From SG8-40 sp963792855 (GTDB taxonomy: Bacteria > Pseudomonadota > Gammaproteobacteria > Burkholderiales > Eutrophovitaceae): DNA of 64,000 nucleotides. The stretch covers positions 124,001-188,000 of the forward strand of contig CAWBXZ010000003.1 in NCBI GenBank assembly GCA_963792855.1, read 5' to 3'. Of this stretch, positions 53,269 to 62,015 are shown piece after piece. A model generated the notes under the pieces. It made no database searches. It worked only from the letters and a program-made list of their open reading frames with translations, and was not told where the DNA came from. A program made the translations under genes and the position numbers. Positions within the stretch are counted from its first letter, which is position 1, and each line of letters begins with the position of its first letter.

Positions 53269-54450
53269 TCAGCGCGCGCGGCCGCGCATCGAACCAGGTT
53301 GACCGGGAAGCGTAATACGCACTCCCGTGTCGCTCACGTTCCTGCCATCAACATTGTATACAGCGACTACTTTTCCCTTGAAGTTACTCACATACATAAA
53401 TGCGCCATCGGGCGAGAAAGCAACCCCTTCGGGCAAGCCGCCCGCTTCGATTTTCTGAATCAACTTCAGCTCCAGGCCATCAATCGCGAAGACCGCGATG
53501 CTTCCTTTCCGGGAGTGCGCCCAATGATCGGGCGGCAGGAGCACGTCACCGCCAAGCAGCAATGCCACCGCTATTTTTCCGGTCGGGCTGATTGCGAACG
53601 CTTCAGGCGCATCGCCGGCGGTCACATAGTTCGCGACATGGGGGGGCTTGCCGGGAGACAGGTCGATCACTGCCAGAGTGTCGACATGCCCGTCCGACAG
53701 ACCGCCGTTACCGGTATGCGCAACGATCGCAATGCTGCCGTCGGGCGTGATATCAATATTGTAGGGAAACTGCCCAACCGGCATATCGAGCTTTTCCTGG
53801 TAGACGACCGCCCGCCCGTCAATCGAAAGTACGCCGATCTTGTTGGTGGTGTTCTTCACGACCAAGGCCCGTTTGCCGTCCGGCGTAATGGCGACCGCCG
53901 CGACCTGATCACCCACCGATACCGTATCAATCAGTTCGACCTGTTTACCGTCGATTGCCAGCACGCTGACCGAGTTGTCGGCTCGATTCGCCACCAGCGC
54001 CAGGTCTCCCCGGGCGCTGATGGCAATGCCTGATGGCTGGCGACCGATGTTGAGGGTGGCAATCAGCGCTGGAGGATCAATCTCCAGATCCACCACAAAC
54101 AAGCGGTCATCGGGTGCGGGCTTCCAGGCACCATCTGCCTCTACCCACTTCATGGCGCTCGACACCAGCGCGAGTTTTTCATTCGGGGTAATCTGAAGAT
54201 TGGTCGGCGGGCCGAATAACGAATTGGACAACGGAAGATTGGCGACGGTACGCGGCCGGGCCGGGTTACTGATGTCCATGATGTTGACCAGATCAGTGCC
54301 AGGTTCAACAAACTTGATCTTGCCCGGCTCGCTGAAATCCACCTTGCTGTCGAGCCCGTTGAGAAGAAAAGACTTGCCCGCTTGCGCTGCCGGTGCAACC
54401 GAAAAAACCAGAAATGCAACAGCGCTTGCTGCAAGTGTTTTCGTCAACAT
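53269..54450 (-). CDS. Exported beta-propeller (YncE-like) protein
   Basis: A 393-residue protein with a signal peptide (TLAASAVAFLVFSVAPAAQA) and repeated blade motifs: ALIATLNIGRQPSGIAIS, SVSVLAIDGKQVELIDTVSV, DQVAAVAITPDGKRALVV, PYNIDITPDGSIAIVAHTG and LPEGVAFSPDGAFMYVSN. The pattern fits the YVTN/lactonase-like propellers. Role unknown. The ATG at 54450 is chosen because the signal peptide starts there. It converges on dusA. Confidence 0.82.
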   Translation of the reverse strand: MLTKTLAASAVAFLVFSVAPAAQAGKSFLLNGLDSKVDFSEPGKIKFVEPGTDLVNIMDISNPARPRTVANLPLSNSLFGPPTNLQITPNEKLALVSSAMKWVEADGAWKPAPDDRLFVVDLEIDPPALIATLNIGRQPSGIAISARGDLALVANRADNSVSVLAIDGKQVELIDTVSVGDQVAAVAITPDGKRALVVKNTTNKIGVLSIDGRAVVYQEKLDMPVGQFPYNIDITPDGSIAIVAHTGNGGLSDGHVDTLAVIDLSPGKPPHVANYVTAGDAPEAFAISPTGKIAVALLLGGDVLLPPDHWAHSRKGSIAVFAIDGLELKLIQKIEAGGLPEGVAFSPDGAFMYVSNFKGKVVAVYNVDGRNVSDTGVRITLPGQPGSMRGRAR

Positions 54451-54511
54451 GATGCCTGTCCTCTCTTTATGCGGTAATGAACGGCGGTTATCTCGAAGAA
54501 TTATCGCAATT

Positions 54512-55342
54512 CTACGCGTCACCCGCATTCGATGCGTTTTGCTTCTCCACCGGGATTGCGCTTTCTTCAGCTCCGGTTTCCAGCCACTTCATGGCGCGGA
54601 AATCAAAGCTGTCTTCCAGAGTTGGTTTGATCACCGAGAAATAGGGCGAGATATCAAAGTCACGGGGCGTAAACAGGCTGTGGTGCCGTCGCGTCCAGGT
54701 CACGTCTCGTTGAGGCAATTCGCCTGCGGTTTCCGCATCGGCATCCATTGCAAGGGGTAGAATAGGGTAGCTGATCGATTGAAACGCCTGGGCGATCACC
54801 GTCGAGCAGATAGCACGGGTTGGCTCACCACTGCCAAGAGACAACATACGGCGGCGCCAGCGGGCCGGCACCGGCGGTTCGGGCAGCAGGTAACGCGCAA
54901 GATCGATAACATTCTTCAGATCGTAACGGTTGCCCAGACGGGAAACGACGAAATCAACGACCCGGCTGACTTCCGCTTCCGATAGCCCGACTGGCCGGCA
55001 AATGCGCACGTGAAAACCGGAATAGGTCGTCAACGTAACTGCGCGAATGCCTTCTACGAGATCCGCTTCTATCAGCACCCTCGGATCATTATCGCTACCC
55101 GCCACGCCGGGTACGACACCTACATACATCGCTGCATGCGACCATGTCGATTGCGTCAGATACTTGATCGCCGTTGAGACGCGGGTGTTACCTTCGACCA
55201 ACAGGACGTCGCCGGGGTACAGCGAGCGGCGCAATGCGCTGGTATCGGTCACCGCCAGTGGCTTGAAATGTCTTAGCGGGCTCGACAGGTAACGGGCCAA
55301 CGCCTTTCCGATCGCACTGCAAGCAATATCGAAACCGAACAT
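54512..55342 (-). CDS. YiiX/YebB-like permuted NlpC/P60 hydrolase
   Basis: A 276-residue protein of the DUF830/YiiX-YebB type, a circularly permuted papain-like fold. The histidine comes first (STWSHAAMYVGV, about residue 88) and the cysteine later (RAICSTVIAQAFQ, about residue 184), the reverse of normal NlpC/P60. The early GDVLLVEGNTRVSTAIKYLT is typical. Members may cleave peptidoglycan peptides or acyl bonds. No clear signal peptide. Upstream lies a large inverted repeat. Confidence 0.83.
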   Translation of the reverse strand: MFGFDIACSAIGKALARYLSSPLRHFKPLAVTDTSALRRSLYPGDVLLVEGNTRVSTAIKYLTQSTWSHAAMYVGVVPGVAGSDNDPRVLIEADLVEGIRAVTLTTYSGFHVRICRPVGLSEAEVSRVVDFVVSRLGNRYDLKNVIDLARYLLPEPPVPARWRRRMLSLGSGEPTRAICSTVIAQAFQSISYPILPLAMDADAETAGELPQRDVTWTRRHHSLFTPRDFDISPYFSVIKPTLEDSFDFRAMKWLETGAEESAIPVEKQNASNAGDA

Positions 55343-55423
55343 GGTTGTCTCTATCCCTCAGCGCAACAAACCGATTCTAGCAACAAGAATCCTCGAAAAA
55401 TGGCATGTTTCTCGCTCGGTCTC

Positions 55424-55480
55424 GGGCCTGTTAACACATATTTGATCGGCGCGTCGACCAAATTATGTGTTAACAGGCCC
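55424..55480. repeat. Perfect 17-bp inverted repeat with short spacer
   Basis: GGGCCTGTTAACACATA (55424-55440) is the exact reverse complement of 55464-55480. The 23-base spacer extends the pairing (TTTG with CAAA, then partial TCG/CGA), giving a 57-base near-complete palindrome. It lies between the YiiX-like gene and a small plus-strand gene. It resembles a miniature inverted-repeat element or a strong bidirectional hairpin. I see no target-site duplication and no second copy in this window. Confidence 0.85.
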
Positions 55481-55505
55481 TAGCGAAACAAAGTCGGCAT
55501 ATCCC

Positions 55506-55733
55506 ATGAAAAGATTAACTCGAATCCTGCTCGTTCTGGCAGTCGCGGCAACATTCAGCGCTTGCGATGCACACGCTGCCGACGATCCGATTCGAAAACT
55601 GGGCAAGGACGCCGCCGAGGCCGCAAAGCAGATGGGCAAGGCCGGAAAAAAGGTTGGCAAGGATATCGGCCGGGCCGGAAAGAAGGTCGGCAAGGGCATT
55701 CGGGAAAGCACCCGGGAACTATTCAGCGACTGA
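55506..55733 (+). CDS. Small exported lysine-rich protein
   Basis: A 75-residue protein with an export signal (RILLVLAVAATFSAC, possible lipobox FSAC) and a short mature part with an 11-residue repeating pattern of Gly, Lys and Val (MGKAGKKVGKDIGRAGKKVG), likely an amphipathic cationic helix. No family recognised; reminiscent of entericidin-type small lipoproteins only in size. Start 55506 gives the signal peptide. The inverted repeat is 25 bases upstream. Confidence 0.6.
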   Translation: MKRLTRILLVLAVAATFSACDAHAADDPIRKLGKDAAEAAKQMGKAGKKVGKDIGRAGKKVGKGIRESTRELFSD

Positions 55734-55858
55734 CAAGACCGCGTGCCGGGCGTCGCACGCTCGCGCGTGCGCAACGTCTACGCCGTGCCGCCTATGTTCC
55801 CTTCAATGCGCGTGACACTGGCCTTTCGCCACCTCCTGCTTTCCATGATCCAGTACTT

Positions 55859-56494
55859 TCACGACGGCCATTTCATCTGCAGCTCGGCAACCTGATCCGC
55901 GTCGAGAATATGCATCCTGTCCGAGCGCAGTAACAGGAACAGCTTCGCCGTTTCTTCCAGTTCCTCACTGGCATACACGGCCGATTCGAGGGTCTTTCCG
56001 GCCACGATCGGCCCGTGATTGGCAAGCAGTATGGCGTGATGCTTCGCTGCGACCTCGCGCACTGCATTGGCCAAAGACATATCGCCAGGCGCGTAGTACG
56101 GAAGCAATTTGAGCCGGCCGATCTTCATCACGTAGTAGGCGGTGATCGGAGGGATGGGTTCGTCTCTGTTAATGTCGGCAAGCACCGAAACCGCCACCGA
56201 GTGGGTTGAGTGCAGATGAACAACTGCACCTGCGTCGGGGCGCTCCGAATACATCGACAAATGCAGAAACGACTCCTTGGTCGGCTTGTCGCCGCCCAGC
56301 CATTTTCCCTGCGCATCGACAAGCGACAGCCGCTCCGGATCAAGCCGTCCCAGACAGGAATTGGTGGGCGTCATGAGCCAGTTGCCTTCTTCAGTGCGCG
56401 CGCTGATGTTGCCCGAACTGCCGACCGTCAGCCCGCGGTCGAACAGGGACTTTCCAAGCAGGCAGATTTCTTCCCTGAGTCTGGTATCGCTCAT
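55859..56494 (-). CDS. otnC: 3-oxo-tetronate 4-phosphate decarboxylase OtnC
   Basis: A 211-residue class II aldolase/adducin-fold enzyme. Zinc ligands H93 and H95 (VVHLHSTHS) and H160 (LLANHGPIVAG) and the likely catalytic E74 (PTKESFLH) are visible, with GSSGNISAR near the N-terminus. Next to OtnK, it would decarboxylate 3-oxo-tetronate 4-phosphate to dihydroxyacetone phosphate. A fuculose-1-phosphate aldolase is the alternative, but the neighbour favours OtnC. Confidence 0.85.
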   Translation of the reverse strand: MSDTRLREEICLLGKSLFDRGLTVGSSGNISARTEEGNWLMTPTNSCLGRLDPERLSLVDAQGKWLGGDKPTKESFLHLSMYSERPDAGAVVHLHSTHSVAVSVLADINRDEPIPPITAYYVMKIGRLKLLPYYAPGDMSLANAVREVAAKHHAILLANHGPIVAGKTLESAVYASEELEETAKLFLLLRSDRMHILDADQVAELQMKWPS

Positions 56495-56615
56495 TGGATG
56501 GCAGAAGATAACTCAACGCGGTTTTTCGCCGTGGCACGAACCGGATCTGTGGCTGCAGGCCGGGTAGCCGCAGATTTCACCGTCTCACACCACTCCTGTC
56601 TTACGGAACCACTCA

Positions 56616-57878
56616 TCAAAGTCGCTCAAACGCTTTGGTAAAGAAATCTTCCGTGCCGAAGTTTCCCGATTTCAGCGCAAGCGCAAGCCGCGGCTCACCG
56701 ATCGAGAAGGTCCACGGCACGCCCGGGTCGATTTCACTGCCGATGTGCAATCCCTCGACACCAAGTGCGCTAACGACCGCGCCCGAGGTCTCACCGCCTG
56801 CGACCACGAGACGGCGCACCCCGGCCGCTACCAGCTCTTTGGCAATCTTGCCCATTGTTTCTTCGACAAGCGCGCCGGAATGCTCCCGTCCAAGCTTGCT
56901 TTGCACAGCCCCTACCTGCTCCGGTGCGGCTGTCGAGTAGATCAGGACCGGCTTGTCGCCGATTCTGGCCCGCGCCCACTCGGTTGCCTCCGAGGCGACG
57001 TCGCGTCCTTGCGCGATAGCAACCGGATCGAGTTGAAACGTATCGTGGCCGCGGCGCATGTGCTCCACCTGTCCCTGGGTGGCAAGCGAACAACTTCCCG
57101 ACAAAACGACCGCCGCGCCCTCGACGCTCGGCATTTGCTGGGCATCACCCGACTTGAGATCCCCGCTGCGCCGGAAATTCTCCGGCAAACCCATTGCCAT
57201 GCCCGAACCGCCGGTGACCAGCACAAGATCAGCGCACGCCTCACCCAGCGTCATCAGATGCTCATCGGTAATGGCGTCTAAGATGATGTGGCGCAGCCCC
57301 TGCCCGGACAAGCGTTGCATTTCTTCGCGCACCGCTTTGGCGCCGCGTACGATGGTGTCGTACTGTATCAATCCGACTTTATGCTTGCTCTGGCGTGCCA
57401 GTACTCTCGCCAGCGATGAATCCGTCATTGGATTCAACGGATGATTGCGCATGCCGGAGTCGGACAGCAATTCATCGCCGACAAACAAATGGCCCTTGTA
57501 CACCGTGCGTTTGTTCGTCGGAAATGCCGGGTTGAACACCGTGTACTGTGCATCGAGCACCTCCAGCATCGCATCGGCGACCGGGCCGATATTGCCCTTG
57601 TCGGTGGAATCGAAGGTCGAACAGTATTTGAAATAGTATTGTCTCGCCCCGTTCTGACGCAGCCAGCCGAGCGCAGCGAGAGACATCATGACAGCCTCTT
57701 GTGCTGCATTGCTACGCGACTTCAGCGCAATCACGATGGCATCGCTGTCAGGAACCGGCAACTCACGGCGCGGCACGCCAAGCAATTGAACGGTGCGCAT
57801 TCCTGCTTTCACCAGAGTACTGGCAAGATCGGTTGCGCCGGTGAAGTCGTCGGCAACACAGCCTAGCAACAATGACAT
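56616..57878 (-). CDS. otnK: 3-oxo-tetronate kinase OtnK
   Basis: A 420-residue four-carbon acid sugar kinase (DUF1537/YgbK fold) that phosphorylates 3-oxo-tetronate. The N-terminal substrate domain has CVADDFTGATDLASTLVKAG and KYCSTFDSTDKGNIG; the C-terminal nucleotide domain has VVLSGSCSLATQGQVEH and VVAGGETSGAVVSALG. The ATG at 57878 fits the family start. otnC follows after 121 bases. An isomerase (OtnI) or dehydrogenase (LtnD/DtnD) for the pathway is not seen nearby. Confidence 0.9.
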   Translation of the reverse strand: MSLLLGCVADDFTGATDLASTLVKAGMRTVQLLGVPRRELPVPDSDAIVIALKSRSNAAQEAVMMSLAALGWLRQNGARQYYFKYCSTFDSTDKGNIGPVADAMLEVLDAQYTVFNPAFPTNKRTVYKGHLFVGDELLSDSGMRNHPLNPMTDSSLARVLARQSKHKVGLIQYDTIVRGAKAVREEMQRLSGQGLRHIILDAITDEHLMTLGEACADLVLVTGGSGMAMGLPENFRRSGDLKSGDAQQMPSVEGAAVVLSGSCSLATQGQVEHMRRGHDTFQLDPVAIAQGRDVASEATEWARARIGDKPVLIYSTAAPEQVGAVQSKLGREHSGALVEETMGKIAKELVAAGVRRLVVAGGETSGAVVSALGVEGLHIGSEIDPGVPWTFSIGEPRLALALKSGNFGTEDFFTKAFERL

Positions 57879-58026
57879 AAAGAGCAGTCCTGGAAAAAAA
57901 TCGACAAAACATGCGCCGAAATCAGTCGATTCCGGCACGCTTCAAACGCGATACAGCCAACCTTCGGGAAGACTGGCCTGCACGGCACGTCCCGAGTCTA
58001 CACCGCGCAGCCGACAGCATGCGGAT

Positions 58027-58395
58027 TCAGGCTGCGGACACCCGTATCTCGTCACCATCCTTGATGGCTGCCAGCTGGTTTGCATCACCCTCCAGCATCC
58101 CAAGAATATTTACCCGCGTCACCAGCCTGCATTCGTCAGCATGCGACGCCGGCGTCGGGCCAAACGGCAGCGCCAGAGAATGACCCTGGACCCAGAAACA
58201 CACGGCTCCCGGCTCGACCACTTCGCGCGCATTGGGTTCGAGTTCAACCGAGACCGGAGCGGAAAAATAGACCTCCTGCCCCCAGGTGCTGGCGCTGGAA
58301 TCGAACGGGAGGGCTTCCTTCAACGCTTTGGCAGTCGGCGTATCATCGAGACGGGCGAGTATCTCGCCTTTGGGAAACGTGATGCGGATTCTCAT
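58027..58395 (-). CDS. Cyclophilin-like fold protein (DUF369 type)
   Basis: A 122-residue protein resembling the TM1367/DUF369 cyclophilin-like family: MRIRITFPKGEILARLDDTP, ALPFDSSASTWGQEVYFSAP and CFWVQGHSLALPFGPTP. Known structures share the cyclophilin barrel without proven isomerase activity. Its start overlaps the GST stop as ATGA, so the two are translationally coupled. Confidence 0.8.
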   Translation of the reverse strand: MRIRITFPKGEILARLDDTPTAKALKEALPFDSSASTWGQEVYFSAPVSVELEPNAREVVEPGAVCFWVQGHSLALPFGPTPASHADECRLVTRVNILGMLEGDANQLAAIKDGDEIRVSAA

Positions 58396-59045
58396 TTCGC
58401 CGTCCAGTGTGGCGGATAGGTCTTCGCATGCAGAGGCATGGCCTCGATACGCTTCATCCACGCAGACATCTTCGGGCCGACAAGCGATGCCATGTCGAGA
58501 TCCGGTTTGCGGAGATCCATGCGCAACAACAGTGCAATCATTGGAAAAATAGTGAAGTCGGCCGCGGAGATTGTTTCGCCAAAATAGTCGCCCGTCAGCC
58601 GGTCTTCGAAAATCGAGAGTTCTGCCGCGACAGCGCTACGGCCAGCGTCGATACGGGCCTCGTCCCAGTCTTCTTTCTTGGTGAACAAAACGGCTTGCAG
58701 CAGTCTGCGATTCACGGCGTCAAGATATATATCGGCTTCGTTCACCAGGCAGCGGATACGCGCTTTGCTTCTTGCATCACCGGGAAACAATGGCGCTCCA
58801 CTTTCCGGGTATTGATCTTCGAGGTATTCGACAATGGCTGCCGACTCATAAAGAGAAAAACCATCGTCTTCGATCGCGGGCACTTTGCCCCTTGGGCTGA
58901 TACGCTGGTAATCGGCGGTTTTCAGATCGCCTCTCGAAAACGACATCTCCTTGAGATCATAGGCAAGTTCTTTGTGCTCCAGGGCAAGCCATACACGCCA
59001 CGCGAACGGCGAACCCGATCCATAGTAAAACGTTATCAAACGCAC
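58392..59045 (-). CDS. Glutathione S-transferase family protein
   Basis: A 217-residue protein with an N-terminal thioredoxin-like domain (FYYGSGSPFAWRVWLALEHK, GKVPAIEDDGFSLYESAAI) and the helical C-terminal domain with the N-capping motif (ISAADFTIFPMIALL). The -ES- at the glutathione gamma-glutamyl site is present. Class not assignable. Coupled to the DUF369-type gene downstream. Confidence 0.88.
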   Translation of the reverse strand: MRLITFYYGSGSPFAWRVWLALEHKELAYDLKEMSFSRGDLKTADYQRISPRGKVPAIEDDGFSLYESAAIVEYLEDQYPESGAPLFPGDARSKARIRCLVNEADIYLDAVNRRLLQAVLFTKKEDWDEARIDAGRSAVAAELSIFEDRLTGDYFGETISAADFTIFPMIALLLRMDLRKPDLDMASLVGPKMSAWMKRIEAMPLHAKTYPPHWTAK

Positions 59046-59209
59046 CTCCCGGACTGTTTTCCGCGACGTCAGCTTCGCGATGCCTTCTATAGTGTCGAAT
59101 GTTACATAAAATGGCCTCTGTACGCGTCAGGATATGCGCAACCGCCGCGGTCGCACAGAACCAACACCAAAGTGAGGAAACTGACCAATGCTTGACGACG
59201 CGCAAGACC

Positions 59210-59815
59210 ATGGATGAAATCGTATTGAAATCGATGGCCAAGTGGCCCAATGTCCCCGACGTATTCGGATGGGTCGAACTCGACCGGCGCGGCAACTGGT
59301 CGATAAAGAATCAGCGTGTCAGCAACCCTGCCATCAGCGAATTCATCGGACGAAACTACCAGGCCGACGAGCGCGGGCGATGGTTCTTTCAAAACGGTCC
59401 CCAGCGGGTATTCGTATCTCTGGCGTATGCCCCATTCGTGTGTTCGACATACCCTACCGGCGCCTCTACCCGCCTGGTCACGCATACGGGATCGATACTC
59501 GAACAGATTACCGGCGCGTGGTTAGACGAAGACGGCACGGTGATATTGCGGTGGCCGGGAGGTGGCGTGGGCACGCTGTGTGATCGCGATCTGGCTGAAG
59601 TTGCCGCATGGTTCACTGACGCCGCTGGACGACCGCTCGGTGATGAAACCGTGACAAAAGCATTCGGTAGCCGGGCAGCACACGGCACGAGCGGGATCTG
59701 GCTTGGCTACGGTGGAAAGCGCGTGCCGGTAGGCCGCGTCATCGCCGATCAGGTACCGACAAAGTTCGGCTTCGACCGCTGTCCCCGTCCCGAGCCGGGA
59801 GAGCCGGATTGCTGA
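59210..59815 (+). CDS. DUF2946 family protein
   Basis: A 201-residue soluble protein of the DUF2946 type: AMAKWPNV-like SMAKWPNVPDVFGWVELDRR, IGRNYQADERGRWFFQNGPQ and RVFVSLAYAPFV. I place the start at 59210 (MDEIVLKSMAKWP) where family similarity begins. Function unknown; common in betaproteobacteria. It diverges from the GST gene. Confidence 0.8.
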   Translation: MDEIVLKSMAKWPNVPDVFGWVELDRRGNWSIKNQRVSNPAISEFIGRNYQADERGRWFFQNGPQRVFVSLAYAPFVCSTYPTGASTRLVTHTGSILEQITGAWLDEDGTVILRWPGGGVGTLCDRDLAEVAAWFTDAAGRPLGDETVTKAFGSRAAHGTSGIWLGYGGKRVPVGRVIADQVPTKFGFDRCPRPEPGEPDC

Positions 59816-59818
59816 AAC

Positions 59819-60031
59819 TCAGCGCATCCGTTTGCGACTGAAATCTTCCTCCACCCGGTCCTGATAGAAGCTGACGATGGAGGGGGCTGCCATCATTCTG
59901 CGGTACAACTCCTGCGAGACACCCGAGTACTGGTACACAGACCCGTCGTTGTGTTCGACTTCCAGTATCCGGGTTCTGTCCTCATAGCCGACCGAGCGAA
60001 TCTTGCTTGAACTGACTTTTCGTCGTTCCAT
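59819..60031 (-). CDS. KTSC-domain protein
   Basis: A 70-residue protein that is essentially one KTSC domain: VSSSKIRSVGYEDRTRILEV, then GSVYQYSGVSQELYRRMMAA and a terminal basic tail. Such domains are found alone or fused to RNA-related proteins, role unknown. The ATG at 60031 has GGAG upstream. It converges on the DUF2946 gene with three bases between stops. Confidence 0.75.
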   Translation of the reverse strand: MERRKVSSSKIRSVGYEDRTRILEVEHNDGSVYQYSGVSQELYRRMMAAPSIVSFYQDRVEEDFSRKRMR

Positions 60032-60117
60032 CCTGATCTCCACAGCGAGACAAACGGCCATCCTGAAAATACAAACGCGCAGGCAAGAGGTCGCGCCCCA
60101 TGTGCCAGTCAAGAGAA

Positions 60118-60588
60118 CTACATGGATGCTTCGTCGACGATGGTTTCGAGCAGCGATTCAACCCGCTGAAGAACGGCCTTCTGTTCCGGCGAGACCAGAT
60201 TTGTGACCAGACGGCGATAGGACACATAGGTGGTCTGCGGTTCTCCAGGCAGCGTATAGACGGCAATACCGTAGGGACAGAACGCCAGCAATTGTGGATC
60301 TGCCTCTACCATCCTTCGCGAAACCAGAGCGCTGCAGAACTCGAGCACTTCCGCATCACCGAAGACCTGGGTGGTTTCGCCAAGGTCCTTGCCCGTGCGC
60401 TCGAGCATATTCCCGACCCTGGACGTATGGTCGACGACCAGCCCCTGGCCCTGAACGGCGAATATGACACGTTCGCGGACATCATCGAATCGGCCCTCGA
60501 TCGCCCTGACGACGACCGCGCCATCGGCGGCAGCGTTGCGCGCCACCAGAAGAGAAACCAGAACGAACGCTGTTACCCATCTGTACAT
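60118..60588 (-). CDS. Exported DUF302 domain protein
   Basis: A 156-residue protein with a signal peptide (WVTAFVLVSLLVARNAAADG) and a DUF302 domain (VVDHTSRVGNMLERTGKDLG, LEFCSALVSRRMVEADP, LAFCPYGIAVYTLPGEP). DUF302 proteins are small, often periplasmic, of unknown function. The start is chosen at 60588, where GGA lies at a suitable distance; 60594 is equally possible. Confidence 0.8.
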   Translation of the reverse strand: MYRWVTAFVLVSLLVARNAAADGAVVVRAIEGRFDDVRERVIFAVQGQGLVVDHTSRVGNMLERTGKDLGETTQVFGDAEVLEFCSALVSRRMVEADPQLLAFCPYGIAVYTLPGEPQTTYVSYRRLVTNLVSPEQKAVLQRVESLLETIVDEASM

Positions 60589-60838
60589 AGGCATTCCGGA
60601 CACAACAAGAATCAGCAGGAATTGTCAGACGAAGGGTTACACAAGCGCCAGCCAGCATCAAGAGCGATGCGAGTGAAATCGTCCGCTATCGTAGCGGATG
60701 ACTCACCGGACGGAGTGCAGAAACCACAATGATTGCGGGCGCGCGTATTCCGACGTTTGGAAAGGTCACGCTACAGTCGCGCCGAAAGGCGCTGATCACG
60801 CCAAAATGCCGATCGTACCGGCTGGTTGAAGAGAATAA

Positions 60839-60891
60839 TGCTCGCGGCTCAGTGACTGGTATCCGTCACGGACGCAGACTGCCCGCGAGCA
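60839..60891 (-). terminator. Nested stem-loop after the histone-like gene
   Basis: TGCTCGCGG (60839-60847) pairs perfectly with CCGCGAGCA (60883-60891), enclosing GTGAC/GTCAC (60852-60856 with 60865-60869). On the minus strand the outer stem is followed by TTATTCTCTT. It lies 14 bases beyond the histone-like stop, so a terminator or RNA-stabilising 3' structure is likely. A plus-strand role is possible. Confidence 0.5.
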
Positions 60892-60904
60892 CCTCATTTA
60901 GCGC

Positions 60905-61515
60905 TTAGTTCGGCCGGTTACCTGCTACCGGGAACGGCCAGGCCGCCGGAGCGGACACTGGTTTCGGCGCTGCCGTAGAGACGGAAGCGGGCTTCTTGCG
61001 GGAAGCCGCCTTTCTCTTGGCTGCTGGCTTTTTGGCAGCCTTCTTCGCCGGCTTTTTCTTGGCTGCCGCCTTGCGAGCCGGCTTCTTCTTGGCTACGCGT
61101 TTCTTGGCTGCTGCCTTGCGAGCCGGCTTCTTCTTGGCAACCTTTTTCTTGGCTGCCTTGCGGCCGGCTTCTTCTTGGCAACCTTCTTCTTGGCTGCCTT
61201 GCGAGCCGGCTTCTTCTTGGCAACCTTCTTCTTGGCTGCCTTGCGAGCCGGCTTCTTCTTGGCTACCGCCTTGCGAGCCGGCTTCTTCTTGGCAACCTTT
61301 TTCTTGGCTACCTTGCGTGCCGGCTTCTTCTTGGCAACCTTTTTCTTGGCTGCCTTGCGTGCCGGCTTCTTCTTGGCTGCCTTTTTCTTGGCAACCGTCT
61401 TACGCGCCGGCTTCTTCTTGGCGACCTTCTTCTTCACAACCTTCTTCGCCGGCTTTTTGGCCTTGGTGGCCTTTTTCGCCGGCTTTTTCTTCGCAGCCTT
61501 CTTTTTAACTGCCAT
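60905..61515 (-). pseudogene. Lysine-rich histone H1-like protein (AlgP type), frameshifted
   Basis: The protein starts MAVKKKAAKKKPAKKATKAK and consists of repeats of the kind AAKKKVAKKKPARK, the basic tail type of bacterial H1-like nucleoid proteins. At 61161-61164 one A is missing from the repeated TTGCGAGCCGG, so the frame slips and ends at 61093. Restoring it gives about 203 residues ending AWPFPVAGNRPN with a stop at 60905. The strong AGGAGGT ribosome site is intact. Repeats also make this locus prone to true slippage or assembly error. Confidence 0.85.
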
Positions 61516-62015
61516 GGGTATTACCTCCTACTTTGATTGAAAAAAACGGTGTGCTGGCTTTCATAGTGCCGCCTGCTCACCGACTGGCGACAGCCGCAGG
61601 ACCATATAACCGCATGGCAGCGACTGACGAACAGTTCGAGAACCTTCGGAAAAGAAAGAACTTTTTCCAAAGGAAACAGTAGAAAAATAGAGATCGCGCC
61701 GATCGCCGGAGGCGGCGTCGGCATGTCCGGCAGAGAACCGGAACATCGAACAGAACCGTAACCACAGACTGGGATTCATTAACCCCGGCCGTACACGCCC
61801 TTGAAAATTGCATGAGCGCGGGTGTTGATATAAAAACGTGTTACTCGTCTCTTACCCATCAAGCCCCGTAATGCACCACTCAGGAATCGGTGCGTGTTGC
61901 AAACATGTACTTCGGCACTTCACTTGCCCGGCCTCTATTCCAATGTACTGAGACCGCAGTTCGCTGCATACACTAAGCAAAAAGCTTTCCAAGCATTTTC
62001 TGCAAGGTATGAACG
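61516..62015. other. Gap between nrdB and the histone-like gene
   Basis: Five hundred bases with no convincing ORF. It includes the AGGAGGT ribosome site of the histone-like gene near 61523-61530 and AT-rich DNA around 61820-61850 (GTTGATATAAAAACG) that could hold a promoter. A weak GCTT/AAGC hairpin at 61984-61994 with T-runs on the minus strand may end the nrd transcript. Nothing else seen. Confidence 0.4.

Noticed and set aside
61016..61500. Regular short repeats that look like a CRISPR array
   Set aside because: The repeats are in-frame codons for AAKKKVAKKKPARK-type units of a histone-like protein; there are no unique spacers and no cas genes.
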